Shown here piece after piece: positions 21,805 through 29,471 of a stretch of DNA of 36,734 nt. A program made the translations under genes and the position numbers. The notes beneath the pieces are model-generated. The model ran no database searches. It worked only from the letters and a program-made list of their open reading frames with translations, and was not told the origin of the DNA. This DNA is from Fimbriimonadaceae bacterium (GTDB taxonomy: Bacteria > Armatimonadota > Fimbriimonadia > Fimbriimonadales > Fimbriimonadaceae). Positions within the stretch are counted from its first letter, which is position 1. The number at the start of each line of letters is the position of its first letter. The stretch covers positions 1-36,734 of the forward strand of contig JAIBBE010000251.1 in assembly GCA_019694835.1 (NCBI GenBank), written 5' to 3'.

Positions 21805-22992
21805 GTGACCAAACTTCGCCTCTCCGCGCGCGCCAACTTGCTCAAGCCTTCGCCGACGTTGGCGATGACGGGCAAAGCGCGGACGATGAAAGCGGCGGGC
21901 ATCGACGTGATTTCCTTCGCGGCGGGTGAGCCGGACTTCAACACACCGGAATCCATCTGTCGCACGGCGATCGAGGCGATCGAGGCAGGCCACACCAAAT
22001 ACACGCCTAGCGCGGGCACACCGGAACTCAAGAAGGCCATCGTCGGCAAGCTCCAGCGCGAAAACGGTCTCGACTACCGTGCCGAGCAGATCGTGGTCTC
22101 CTGCGGGGCCAAGCACAGCGTCTACAACGCGATGCAGGTACTGGTTAACGAGGGCGACGAGGTCATTCTCCTTGCGCCGTACTGGATGACCTATGCCGAC
22201 CAAGTCATGCTCGCTGGCGGGCGTCCGGTGGTCGTCCACGCCGGGCACGACAACGGCTATGTGCCCACCGCCGAGCAGATCGCGGAGGCGGTGACTCCCC
22301 GCACACGAGCGATTATCCTGAACAGCCCGTGCAACCCCACCGGGGCCATGATTCCGGCCGAAACGCTGGCCAAAATCGGGGCGCTCGCGGTTCGCCACGG
22401 GTTCTGGATCGTAGCCGACGAGATTTATGAGCGTTTAACCTATGGGAACGCGCACCAAAGCGCTGCGGCGCTAGGCGCGGAGGTCGCGTCCCAAACGATC
22501 ACCATCGGCGGCTGCAGCAAGACCTACGCGATGACCGGATGGCGGATCGGATTTGCTGCCGCTCCCGACGATGTCGCTCAGGCGATGTCCAATCTTCAGG
22601 ACCAAGTCACGAGCAACCCGACGGCCTTTGCTCAAGCCGGTGCCGTGACCGCCTTCAATCTCCCCACCGAAGCGGTCGAGGCCATGCGTGCCGAATTCCG
22701 AGCGCGTCGCGACCTCATCGTCGGCCTGCTGCGGCAGATCACGGGCCTAAAGGTCCACACTCCGGAAGGCGCCTTCTATGTCTTTCCGAATGTGGAAGCC
22801 TACTTACAAGGGCGCATGCGGACCGACGTCGAACTCGCCGATCATCTTCTTGCCGAGGCGCATGTGGCGACGATTCCGGGTTCGGTGTTCGAAGGTCCGG
22901 GCCACTTGCGGCTAAGCTATGCGGCCAGCCGTCAAGATATTGAACGTGGCGTCGAACGCATTGCGGCGGCGCTCAAGAACTTAGCTGAATGA
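21805..22992 (+). CDS. Aspartate aminotransferase (class I, PLP-dependent)
   Basis: This is a complete 395-residue fold-type I aminotransferase. Motifs are YTPSAGTPELKKAI near residue 70, NSPCNPTGAMIP, VADEIYERLTYG, the PLP lysine K239 in GGCSKTYAMTGWRIGF, and LRLSYAAS with the carboxylate-binding Arg near the end. It moves an amino group between aspartate (or a close relative) and 2-oxoglutarate; members of this subgroup can also use aromatic amino acids or prephenate. The start is GTG at 21805 (MTKLRLSARAN). The stop overlaps the rnc start by four bases (ATGA), so the two are translationally coupled even though the functions are unrelated. The name aspC/aspB is not assigned because specificity is not shown. 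Confidence 0.93.
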   Translation: MTKLRLSARANLLKPSPTLAMTGKARTMKAAGIDVISFAAGEPDFNTPESICRTAIEAIEAGHTKYTPSAGTPELKKAIVGKLQRENGLDYRAEQIVVSCGAKHSVYNAMQVLVNEGDEVILLAPYWMTYADQVMLAGGRPVVVHAGHDNGYVPTAEQIAEAVTPRTRAIILNSPCNPTGAMIPAETLAKIGALAVRHGFWIVADEIYERLTYGNAHQSAAALGAEVASQTITIGGCSKTYAMTGWRIGFAAAPDDVAQAMSNLQDQVTSNPTAFAQAGAVTAFNLPTEAVEAMRAEFRARRDLIVGLLRQITGLKVHTPEGAFYVFPNVEAYLQGRMRTDVELADHLLAEAHVATIPGSVFEGPGHLRLSYAASRQDIERGVERIAAALKNLAE

Positions 22993-23693
22993 TTCCGAAA
23001 GATATTCCCCTCAAAAGCCTCGAACTGTTCCGGCTGGCCACGTGCCACCGGTCGGCGGCTGAGGATCAGGTCCGCGAGAGCTACGAGCGGATGGAGTTCT
23101 TCGGTGATTCAGTCCTTGGCCTCGTCGTCGCTCAATTCCTTTACGAAGAGCACGAAGACTGGGACCAGGGGATGATGAGCAAGGCCAAGGCGAGCGTGGT
23201 CCAAGAGGGTCCACTCGCTCAACGTGCGCTCGAATTGGGACTCGACAAGTTCATCCAGCTCAGCCCGAGCGAAGAAGCCACCGGTGGCCGCACCCGCCCT
23301 TCGATCTTGGCCGACGTCTTCGAAGCCATCATCGGCGCGATCTACCTCGAATCAGGGATGGAGAAGGCCCGTTGGTTCGTCCTCGAGCAGCTTAGCCCCG
23401 CTCTGCGCCGCGTTCGCGGCGGCGACGTGAGCCCGGACGACCACAAGTCCAAACTGCAAGAAGTGGCCCAAGCGAACTGGCGGCGAACACCAAGCTACAA
23501 GGTCATTCGCGAATCCGGCCATGCCCACGAAAAGAGATTCACCGTACAAGTGTCCTTCGACGACTCAGTCATGGGGATCGGATCGGGACGCTCGAAAAAG
23601 GAAGCCGAGCAAGCGGCCGCGCGAGATGCTTTGGAGCTGATCGACCGCGACCGGCGCGCTCGTGAACTCGTGGAGCTTCATCTCGAAGACTGA
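22989..23693 (+). CDS. rnc: Ribonuclease III
   Basis: The enzyme cleaves double-stranded RNA, matures rRNA precursors and turns over structured transcripts. The 234-residue protein has the RNase III signature YERMEFFGDSVLGLVVAQF (residues 32-50, E36 and D40), the second metal-binding cluster ADVFEAIIGAIYLESG (D109, E112), and a C-terminal double-stranded RNA-binding domain (about 148-218) starting DHKSKLQEVAQ and ending with GRSKKEAEQAAARDAL. Length is normal. It starts with ATG at 22989, overlapping the aminotransferase stop. Many of this genome's palindromic repeats would form long hairpins when transcribed and are therefore possible RNase III substrates; this is an inference. Confidence 0.96.
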   Translation: MIPKDIPLKSLELFRLATCHRSAAEDQVRESYERMEFFGDSVLGLVVAQFLYEEHEDWDQGMMSKAKASVVQEGPLAQRALELGLDKFIQLSPSEEATGGRTRPSILADVFEAIIGAIYLESGMEKARWFVLEQLSPALRRVRGGDVSPDDHKSKLQEVAQANWRRTPSYKVIRESGHAHEKRFTVQVSFDDSVMGIGSGRSKKEAEQAAARDALELIDRDRRARELVELHLED

Positions 23694-23750
23694 TTGCCCC
23701 CGACCCATTCACGCAACCTAATGCGCAACGAATGAGGCCGCCCGCATCCG

Positions 23751-23756
23751 TATAAT
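23751..23756 (+). promoter_or_regulatory. Consensus -10 box before leuA
   Basis: TATAAT lies 22 bases before the leuA ATG, so transcription would begin around 23763. No good -35 box is found at 16-18 bases upstream, so an activator or a different promoter class may be needed. Confidence 0.4.
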
Positions 23757-23778
23757 ACAGCTATGAGAGGCCGACGAA

Positions 23779-24927
23779 ATGTCTAAGCAGGTTCTGATCT
23801 TTGATACGACCCTGCGCGATGGAGAGCAGAGTCCGGGCGTGCATCTTTCGATGGACCAAAAGCTGGAAATCGGCCACCAGCTAGTGAGCTTGGGCGTCAA
23901 CATTATCGAAGCGGGATTCCCGATCAGTTCGCCCGGCGATTTCGAAAGCGTGAATACCCTCGCGCGAGAGCTGAAGGGCGTCACCATTTGCGGCCTCACT
24001 CGCGCCCGTGAAAAGGACATCGAAGTAGCCGCCGAGGCCCTTCAACCTGCCGAACGCAAGCGAATCCACACCGGCCTCGGAGTCAGCGACAACCACCTTC
24101 AGCACAAGCTTCGCATGAGCCGCGAACAGGCTCTGGAGACCGGCGTGAAGGCCGTTCGCCATGCCAAGCAGTTCACCGACGACATCGAGTACTTCATGGA
24201 GGACTCGGGTCGCGCGGACCTCGACTACGTGTGCCAAGTCGTCGAGCAGATCATCGCGGCCGGCGCCACGACCATCAATGTCCCCGACACGACCGGGTTC
24301 ACCTATCCTAACGAGTACTACCACCTCATCCACACCCTGATCGAGCGCGTGCCGAACAGCGACAAAGCGGTCTTCAGCTGCCATTGTCACAACGACCTCG
24401 GGATGGCGACCGCAAATACCCTTGCCGGTGTTCTCGGCGGAGCCCGGCAGGTCGAAGTCACCGTGAATGGCATTGGGGAACGAGCAGGCAACACGGCCCT
24501 TGAGGAGGTCGTCATGGCCCTTCGGATCCGCAAAGACAAGTTCGATCTGGAGACCACCATCGACACGACCCAGCTTCTGCCCGTATCGCGACTCGTTTCA
24601 CGACTCACCGGGATGGTCGTGCAGCGCAATAAGGCCGTGGTCGGGGCGAACGCCTATGCCCACAGCAGCGGCATTCACCAGGACGGCGTCCTCAAGGAGC
24701 GGTCGACCTACGAGATCATTGATCCGACGTTGGTCGGCGCCGAAAAGAGCGAGATCATCCTCACCGCTCGTTCGGGCCGGCACGGACTCAAGCACCGGCT
24801 CATGGAACTGGGCTTCGCCTTTCCCGAGGATCGCTTCGAGAAAATCTACGAGGCCTTCTTGACGGTCGCCGACACGAAGTCGGAGGTCGGCGAAGAAGAC
24901 CTTCGGGAACTCGTCGCTTCTCGTTGA
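23779..24927 (+). CDS. leuA: 2-isopropylmalate synthase, short form lacking the regulatory domain
   Basis: LeuA condenses acetyl-CoA with 2-oxoisovalerate, the first step of leucine synthesis. The barrel and linker are complete: FDTTLRDGEQSPG (8-20), EAGFPISSPGDFES, FSCHCHNDLGMATANTLA with metal His residues near 202-204, VEVTVNGIGERAGNTALEEV, and AHSSGIHQDGVLKERSTYEI. The order and wording follow E. coli LeuA better than citramalate or homocitrate synthase. The protein ends at 382 residues, right after the linker region, whereas usual LeuA is about 510 and has a leucine-binding C-terminal regulatory domain. No in-frame continuation exists after the stop at 24927. I infer a natural short form without leucine feedback, or a homologue with altered substrate. 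ATG at 23779 is preceded by GAGAGG. Confidence 0.85.
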   Translation: MSKQVLIFDTTLRDGEQSPGVHLSMDQKLEIGHQLVSLGVNIIEAGFPISSPGDFESVNTLARELKGVTICGLTRAREKDIEVAAEALQPAERKRIHTGLGVSDNHLQHKLRMSREQALETGVKAVRHAKQFTDDIEYFMEDSGRADLDYVCQVVEQIIAAGATTINVPDTTGFTYPNEYYHLIHTLIERVPNSDKAVFSCHCHNDLGMATANTLAGVLGGARQVEVTVNGIGERAGNTALEEVVMALRIRKDKFDLETTIDTTQLLPVSRLVSRLTGMVVQRNKAVVGANAYAHSSGIHQDGVLKERSTYEIIDPTLVGAEKSEIILTARSGRHGLKHRLMELGFAFPEDRFEKIYEAFLTVADTKSEVGEEDLRELVASR

Positions 24928-24991
24928 TTCGAACCCAAAGGCTGGCGTTTTTACCGGTGGTCCCCCGTTTATGTCACCGCATAATGACGGC

Positions 24992-26056
24992 ATGAAGACG
25001 TTGTCGCGCTTGATGCTCGTGGGATTGGCCTGTGCAGTCGGAGCTACCGCATACGCTTGGAACGGCTACGATTTTGAAAGTGGCTTCGGGACGAGCATGG
25101 CGGCCCACGGTCCCTGGGCGTATGGCGTTAAGAACAGCCTTCTCTCGACCACGCTGTTCCTATTCACGGTTCCGGATTCAGTGACCGCCGGATCGGCGAC
25201 CGTGAATTATTGGTGGTTTAACGACGCGACGTATTCGCGCATCTACAAGAACGTGAGTGCCGTCGATGCGAATTTCGGTGAAGGGACCATTGCCCCCGCT
25301 GGCAGCATCTTCCTGCATCCCGATGTCAATCGAGAGACCTGTGTTCGCTTCAGTCACCTCGATCCGATCACCTACGGCTTCGTCTATCGTTGGACTCGCA
25401 TCACCCCAAGCAACGGAAGCGTGGTGGCCTCGGTCGTCGAGAATGGCACGCTTCGGGACAGTTCAGTCGTGAGCGTCGGCTACTCCCCCGGACCGTGGAA
25501 GTACTGGACCGCCACTTTCGCCGCCGGACTCGCGATGGACTTTTCGGTGAATCAAAATGGACCGCCAACGCATGATTCCACACGGCTAGAGTGTTTCGCC
25601 TACGAAAAGTCCACGACGAACCTGATGCTCACGCTCGACGCCCCCGAATTCGTCGGGGATTGGACCACGATTCCTGTGACGGTCGAGTTTTGGTGGAACA
25701 AGTACCCGCTGCCACCCATCACGGTCTATCCAAACAGCGCGGGCGTCGTATTCATTCCCGTGCCGCTTCGCGGAACCGTCCAGACGTTCATCAAACCCTC
25801 GCATTGGCTGCGTCGTCAGGTCGTCGTGTTCCTGACGGACTCCGGCCTTGACATTGGCCAGTTCGCCTTCATCAATGGAGACTGCGACGAGGATAACGAG
25901 GTCGGCATCGGAGACTACTCGATCCTCTCTGGGGCCTATGGAACCAATGTTGGTGACGCAGGTTTCGTCACCAACGCTGACCTCAATGGCGACGATGCCG
26001 TCGACATCGCGGACTACGCCATCCTTTCCAGCAATTACGGCTTGGCCGGAGACTGA
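24992..26056 (+). CDS. Secreted protein with dockerin-like C-terminal tail
   Basis: The 354-residue protein starts with a clear signal peptide (MKTLSRLMLVGLACAVGATA, ending about residue 22); the ATG at 24971 seven codons earlier would bury it. Residues 25-280 have no recognisable family and appear to be beta-rich, with many Trp, Tyr and Gly. The tail from about 295 repeats two calcium-loop motifs: DCDEDNEVGIGDYSILSGAY and DLNGDDAVDIADYAILSSNY. It is the same tail as in the subtilase at 12.7-15.8 kb. The protein is probably exported and the tail is predicted to bind calcium; the body's function is unknown. Its stop directly abuts the stop of convergent queA (TGATCA). Confidence 0.8.
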   Translation: MKTLSRLMLVGLACAVGATAYAWNGYDFESGFGTSMAAHGPWAYGVKNSLLSTTLFLFTVPDSVTAGSATVNYWWFNDATYSRIYKNVSAVDANFGEGTIAPAGSIFLHPDVNRETCVRFSHLDPITYGFVYRWTRITPSNGSVVASVVENGTLRDSSVVSVGYSPGPWKYWTATFAAGLAMDFSVNQNGPPTHDSTRLECFAYEKSTTNLMLTLDAPEFVGDWTTIPVTVEFWWNKYPLPPITVYPNSAGVVFIPVPLRGTVQTFIKPSHWLRRQVVVFLTDSGLDIGQFAFINGDCDEDNEVGIGDYSILSGAYGTNVGDAGFVTNADLNGDDAVDIADYAILSSNYGLAGD

Positions 26057-27118
26057 TCAAAGGATCAGCATCGAGTCCCCGAAACTCAGAAAGCGATAGC
26101 CCTCGTTGAGTGCCTCCTCGTAAGCAGCGAACACCGAGTCACGGCTGGCAAGGGCGGAGATCATCATCAGCATCGTCGTTCGTGGCATGTGGAAGTTCGT
26201 GAACATGCCGTCGATGACCTGAAACGGGTAGCCGGGACGAATGAAGATCGAAGTCGTCTTTTCGCCTGGGTCGACGCTGCGATTCCCGGTCGCGAAGGAC
26301 TCAAGCGTGCGGACGGCTGTCGTGCCAACCGCGATGATCCTGCCATGGCACCTCGTGACGGCTTCTGCGGCTTCGGGGGAGATCGCGCACCGTTCCCCGT
26401 GCATCCGATGCTCCGTGAGGTCTTCGTTCTGAACCGGGCGGAACGTATCGATGCCCACATCCAAGGTCACTTTGGCGACCTTGACCCCCTTGGCCTCCAG
26501 CGCGGTGAGAATGTCCTCCGTGAAGTGAAGGCCGGCCGTTGGAGCCGCCGCGCTGCCGGGGGCCGAAGCGTACACTGTCTGGTAGCGCTCCGGCGTCTCA
26601 AGCCGAGTATGGATATAAGGCGGTATCGGCGTTTCGCCGACCTTCTCAATATCCGGTTCGGCAGCCCCTTCAAACTGAATCCGCCGCACCCCGTCATCGT
26701 CGCTATCGAGGACTTGGGCAACAAGCCCTCCCTCGAACTCGATTCTCGTTCCCGGACGCAGGCGCTTGCCCGGCTTGAGGAGTGCGGTGTAGATGCCGGG
26801 AGATTCCTCGCGAAGGAGGAGGGCTTCGACTTTGGCTCCCAGGTCCCCCCTCTCCACTCCGGTGGAGAGGGGGCTAGGGGGTGAGGTCCGTAAGGACAGT
26901 TTGTTGCCAAACAAACGCAGCGCCGTTACCCTGGTGTCGTTGAGTACCAGCAGGTCGCCCGGCTCAAGGATCTCGACTACGTCCCGGAAAGTCCTGTGCT
27001 CAACCCGACCCGTCTCACGGGAAAGGACAAGCAGTCGGGAGGCAGCCCGATCCGCGAGCGGAGTCTGGGCGATGGCCGACTCAGGCAAGAAGTAGTCGTA
27101 GTCCGAGAGCCGATCCAT
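26057..27118 (-). CDS. queA: S-adenosylmethionine:tRNA ribosyltransferase-isomerase with in-frame repeat insert
   Basis: QueA transfers and rearranges the ribosyl group of SAM onto preQ1 in tRNA to give epoxyqueuosine. The protein (353 residues) reads YDYFLPESAIAQTPL at the start, LLVLNDTRVTALRLFG, then PAPTAGLHFTEDIL-like AAPTAGLHFTED, and ends with FTNFHMPRTTMLMMISAL and GYRFLSFGDSMLIL: the complete family set. The frame is open upstream, but the start is ATG at 27118 (MDRLSDYDYF); earlier codons run into the tRNA gene. Between RLFG and AKVEALLLRE lies an extra LSLRTSPPSPLSTGVERGDL (residues about 74-93), where other QueA proteins have a few residues only. It is encoded by REP-like repeat A (26842-26888). 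The gene lies eight bases after tRNA-Leu, probably on the same transcript. Confidence 0.95.
   Translation of the reverse strand: MDRLSDYDYFLPESAIAQTPLADRAASRLLVLSRETGRVEHRTFRDVVEILEPGDLLVLNDTRVTALRLFGNKLSLRTSPPSPLSTGVERGDLGAKVEALLLREESPGIYTALLKPGKRLRPGTRIEFEGGLVAQVLDSDDDGVRRIQFEGAAEPDIEKVGETPIPPYIHTRLETPERYQTVYASAPGSAAAPTAGLHFTEDILTALEAKGVKVAKVTLDVGIDTFRPVQNEDLTEHRMHGERCAISPEAAEAVTRCHGRIIAVGTTAVRTLESFATGNRSVDPGEKTTSIFIRPGYPFQVIDGMFTNFHMPRTTMLMMISALASRDSVFAAYEEALNEGYRFLSFGDSMLIL
26842..26888 (+). repeat. REP-like repeat A copy inside queA
   Basis: CCCCCCTCTCCACTCCGGTG continues through GAGAGGGGGCTAGGGGGTGAG. It lies antisense to the queA reading frame. In that frame it reads TSPPSPLSTGVERGD and has no stop. 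The copy is nearly identical to 15811-15855, which lies outside any gene. Confidence 0.85.
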
Positions 27119-27126
27119 GGAAGAGG

Positions 27127-27213
27127 TGGTGCCGGGAGTGGGACTCGAACCCACACGAGGGTTTAGCTCAACGGTGTTTGAGACCGCCGCGTCTACCATT
27201 CCGCCATCCCGGC
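27127..27213 (-). tRNA. tRNA-Leu (anticodon CAA)
   Basis: The minus strand gives an 87-base class II tRNA. Acceptor arms GCCGGGA and TCCCGGC pair fully; the anticodon stem GCGGT/ACCGT encloses CTCAAAC, with anticodon CAA reading UUG. A long variable arm and the T arm GTGGG-TTCGAGT-CCCAC follow. The discriminator base is A and the CCA end is encoded in the DNA. The usual GGTTCGAGTCCC element is intact, so the gene should be functional. Confidence 0.95.
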
Positions 27214-27342
27214 TGGGACTAGGAAGATACCCGCTCAAGGCTCACCGAGGTGAGACCACGGGCCACCCGAGTAAACTATACGTCGTAGTAAAGATTGTCC
27301 CCGCGATGCCGGTGCTGCCGGGTGGGCGTGGACGAGGAAGCC

Positions 27343-28875
27343 ATGAACGACCAAATTGAACTGATCGAAAAGTCCGAGGACGACCTGCTCCTCGAAAAAT
27401 TTGCCAACCGCGAGTACAAAGAGGGCTTTGTCACCGACATCGAGCAGGACGTGTTCGAGCCGGGACTGAACGAGGACGTCATTCGCCGCCTCAGCCAGAT
27501 CAAGGGCGAGCCGGAGTGGATGCTTGAATGGCGTCTCAAGGCCTATCGCCACTTCCTCACGATGAAGGAGCCGACGTGGGTCAATGCTCACTACACGCCC
27601 GTCGACCCGCAATCCATCTCCTACTACGCGGCCCCGAAGAACAAACCCCGGCTTGACTCCTTGGAAGATGCCGATCCCGAGCTTCTGCGGACCTTCGAGA
27701 AACTCGGCATCCCGATCCAAGAGCAGAAGATCCTGCTGAACGTTCAGGGCGCGGCAGAGGCTCATGCTGGCGAGATTCCGGCTCCGGGGACCACGAATGT
27801 TGCCATCGACGCCGTTTTCGACTCGGTGTCAGTCGCAACGACTTTCAAGGCCAAGCTCGCCGAAGAAGGCATCATCTTCTGCTCGATGAGCGAGGCAATC
27901 CGCGAACATCCGGAATTGGTCAAGGAGTATCTGGGCAGCGTCGTTCCGTACAGCGATAACTATTACGCGACATTGAACAGCGCGGTCTTCAGCGATGGCA
28001 GCTTCGTGTATGTTCCAAAGGGCGTTCGCTGCCCGATGGAGTTGTCAACGTACTTCCGCATTAACGCCCAGAATACGGGGCAGTTCGAACGGACTTTGAT
28101 CATCGCCGACGAAGGCGCATTTGTGAGTTATCTGGAAGGTTGCACCGCGCCGATGCGCGACGAAAACCAGCTTCACGCGGCGGTTGTCGAATTGGTGGCG
28201 CAAAAGGATGCGACCATTAAGTACAGCACCGTGCAGAACTGGTATCCGGGTCACCCCGAAACTGGTGTTGGTGGGATCTTCAATTTCGTCACAAAGCGCG
28301 CGATTTGCAAGGGCGATAACTCCAAGGTGACGTGGACGCAGGTCGAAACGGGCAGTGCGATCACGTGGAAGTACCCGAGCGTCATCTTGCGCGGAGACAA
28401 TTCCATTGGCGAGTTCTATAGTGTTGCTCTAACTGCTGGCAAGCAGCAGGCCGATACCGGCACGAAGATGATCCATATCGGCAAAAACACCCGTTCGACG
28501 ATTGTTGCCAAAGGTATTAGCGCAGGGAATGGTCAGAACACGTATCGCGGATTGGTAAAGATCAATCCGGGCGCGGAGAATGCTCGCAACTACTCGCAAT
28601 GCGACTCGATGCTGATGGGCGACCGCTGCGGTGCGCATACGTTCCCTTACATTGAGGTCAAGAATCCAACTGCAACGGTTGAGCACGAGGCATCGACGTC
28701 GAAGATTGGCGAAGACCAAATTTTCTACTGCAATCAGCGCGGCATTCCGACTGAAGACGCCGTCAATATGATCGTGAGCGGATTCTGCAAAGAAGTGTTT
28801 AGGGAGCTTCCCATGGAGTTTGCGGTCGAGGCGCAGAAACTGCTGGGAGTGAGTCTGGAAGGCTCGGTGGGGTAG
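27343..28875 (+). CDS. sufB: Fe-S cluster assembly scaffold protein SufB
   Basis: SufB is the core of the SufBC2D complex that builds iron-sulfur clusters. The 510-residue protein shows the family's motifs: KYGFVTDIE-like [87 protein letters not shown], and [20 protein letters not shown]. The frame opens at 27295, but family members begin close to [17 protein letters not shown] at 27343 has GAGGAAG just upstream. No sufC, sufD or sufS follows; the next genes are a toxin-antitoxin-like pair, so the suf genes are split in this genome. A CTCAC-CGAG-GTGAG hairpin (27241-27254) sits in the upstream gap and could be part of an iron- or redox-responsive leader, though no known regulator site is recognised. 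Confidence 0.96.
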   Translation: MNDQIELIEKSEDDLLLEKFANREYKEGFVTDIEQDVFEPGLNEDVIRRLSQIKGEPEWMLEWRLKAYRHFLTMKEPTWVNAHYTPVDPQSISYYAAPKNKPRLDSLEDADPELLRTFEKLGIPIQEQKILLNVQGAAEAHAGEIPAPGTTNVAIDAVFDSVSVATTFKAKLAEEGIIFCSMSEAIREHPELVKEYLGSVVPYSDNYYATLNSAVFSDGSFVYVPKGVRCPMELSTYFRINAQNTGQFERTLIIADEGAFVSYLEGCTAPMRDENQLHAAVVELVAQKDATIKYSTVQNWYPGHPETGVGGIFNFVTKRAICKGDNSKVTWTQVETGSAITWKYPSVILRGDNSIGEFYSVALTAGKQQADTGTKMIHIGKNTRSTIVAKGISAGNGQNTYRGLVKINPGAENARNYSQCDSMLMGDRCGAHTFPYIEVKNPTATVEHEASTSKIGEDQIFYCNQRGIPTEDAVNMIVSGFCKEVFRELPMEFAVEAQKLLGVSLEGSVG

Positions 28876-28879
28876 CAAC

Positions 28880-29077
28880 ATGGAGAACGTGAGGCCAGGC
28901 GTAACGATCACATGGTACGACGATCCTGCCGAGGCAGAATCGGATCTGATGAGCAGCTTTGAGGCAATGTCTCCCGATGAGCGTGTCGCGGAGACATTGC
29001 GCCTTATGGTGATGTGTGCAGGATGGCAACTCGATGGAAGATTTGAAAGATCTGCTCGAATTACTGACGTCCCATAA
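28880..29077 (+). CDS. Small protein upstream of a nucleotidyltransferase (antitoxin-like)
   Basis: The 65-residue protein begins MENVRPGVTITWYDDPAEAE and contains AMSPDERVAETLRLMVMC, a helical MSPxERVxxxLxLM motif found in many small proteins paired with nucleotidyltransferase-fold toxins. It lies four bases after sufB, with GGGGTAG ahead of the ATG at 28880, and its last 44 bases overlap the next gene in another frame, so the pair is probably co-translated. It may be the antitoxin of a two-gene module; that is inferred from position and size. I do not recognise a defined family. Confidence 0.5.
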   Translation: MENVRPGVTITWYDDPAEAESDLMSSFEAMSPDERVAETLRLMVMCAGWQLDGRFERSARITDVP

Positions 29078-29471
29078 CGTCGAATACCTCGTGATTGGCG
29101 CCCATGCGGTTGCGTTTCACGGATACCCTCGTGCAACAAAAGATGTCGATGTTTGGGTTCGACGTGAGGTCGAGAATGCCAAGCGATTAGCCGCAGCGTT
29201 AAGGGAATTTGGTGCGGCTATCGGGGATGCCGGGGCGACGAAGTTCGCAACAAGTCCGAAGACGATGGTTCGCATCGGGGTACCACCGCACATGGTCGAC
29301 ATCCTCAATTTTGGTGGAAGCGGCCAGAGTTTCGAAGAGGTTTGGGAGGGCCGTGTACAAGGCGAACTGCTCGGTGTCAGCGTTAACTTTCCCTCCAAAG
29401 TCGCTCTGATCGAAATGAAACAGTCGGTGGGCCGTCCCCAAGATCTCGTTGACATAAAGAAACTCAGCTAA
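29034..29471 (+). CDS. Nucleotidyltransferase-fold protein (DUF6036/AbiEii-like)
   Basis: The 145-residue product has the nucleotidyltransferase core: VEYLVIGAHAVAFHGYPRAT with the GxHAVxxHG loop, KDVDVWV with the two metal Asp residues, a helix EVENAKRLAAALREFG, then MVDILNF with a likely third carboxylate and FPSKVALIEMKQSVGRPQDL near the end. Proteins of this type act as minimal nucleotidyltransferases or as type IV AbiEii-like toxins that modify tRNA, with the upstream small gene as antitoxin. The start ATG at 29034 is preferred over GTG at 29016 because the protein conventionally begins about ten residues before the VEYLVIG strand. The stop overlaps that of the convergent EEP gene. Toxin activity is inferred from family resemblance. 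Confidence 0.75.
   Translation: MEDLKDLLELLTSHNVEYLVIGAHAVAFHGYPRATKDVDVWVRREVENAKRLAAALREFGAAIGDAGATKFATSPKTMVRIGVPPHMVDILNFGGSGQSFEEVWEGRVQGELLGVSVNFPSKVALIEMKQSVGRPQDLVDIKKLS

Noticed and set aside
12740..26056. Cellulosome based on the dockerin-like tails
   Set aside because: No cohesin, scaffoldin or glycoside hydrolase is present; the carriers are a protease and an unknown protein.
27127..27213. A functional link between tRNA-Leu(CAA) and queA
   Set aside because: QueA acts on tRNAs with GUN anticodons (Asp, Asn, His, Tyr), not Leu; the adjacency is probably chance or a shared transcript.
27119..27238. An N-terminal extension of QueA
   Set aside because: The frame translates the tRNA-Leu gene, giving the typical GGMVDAAVSNTVELNPRVG artefact.
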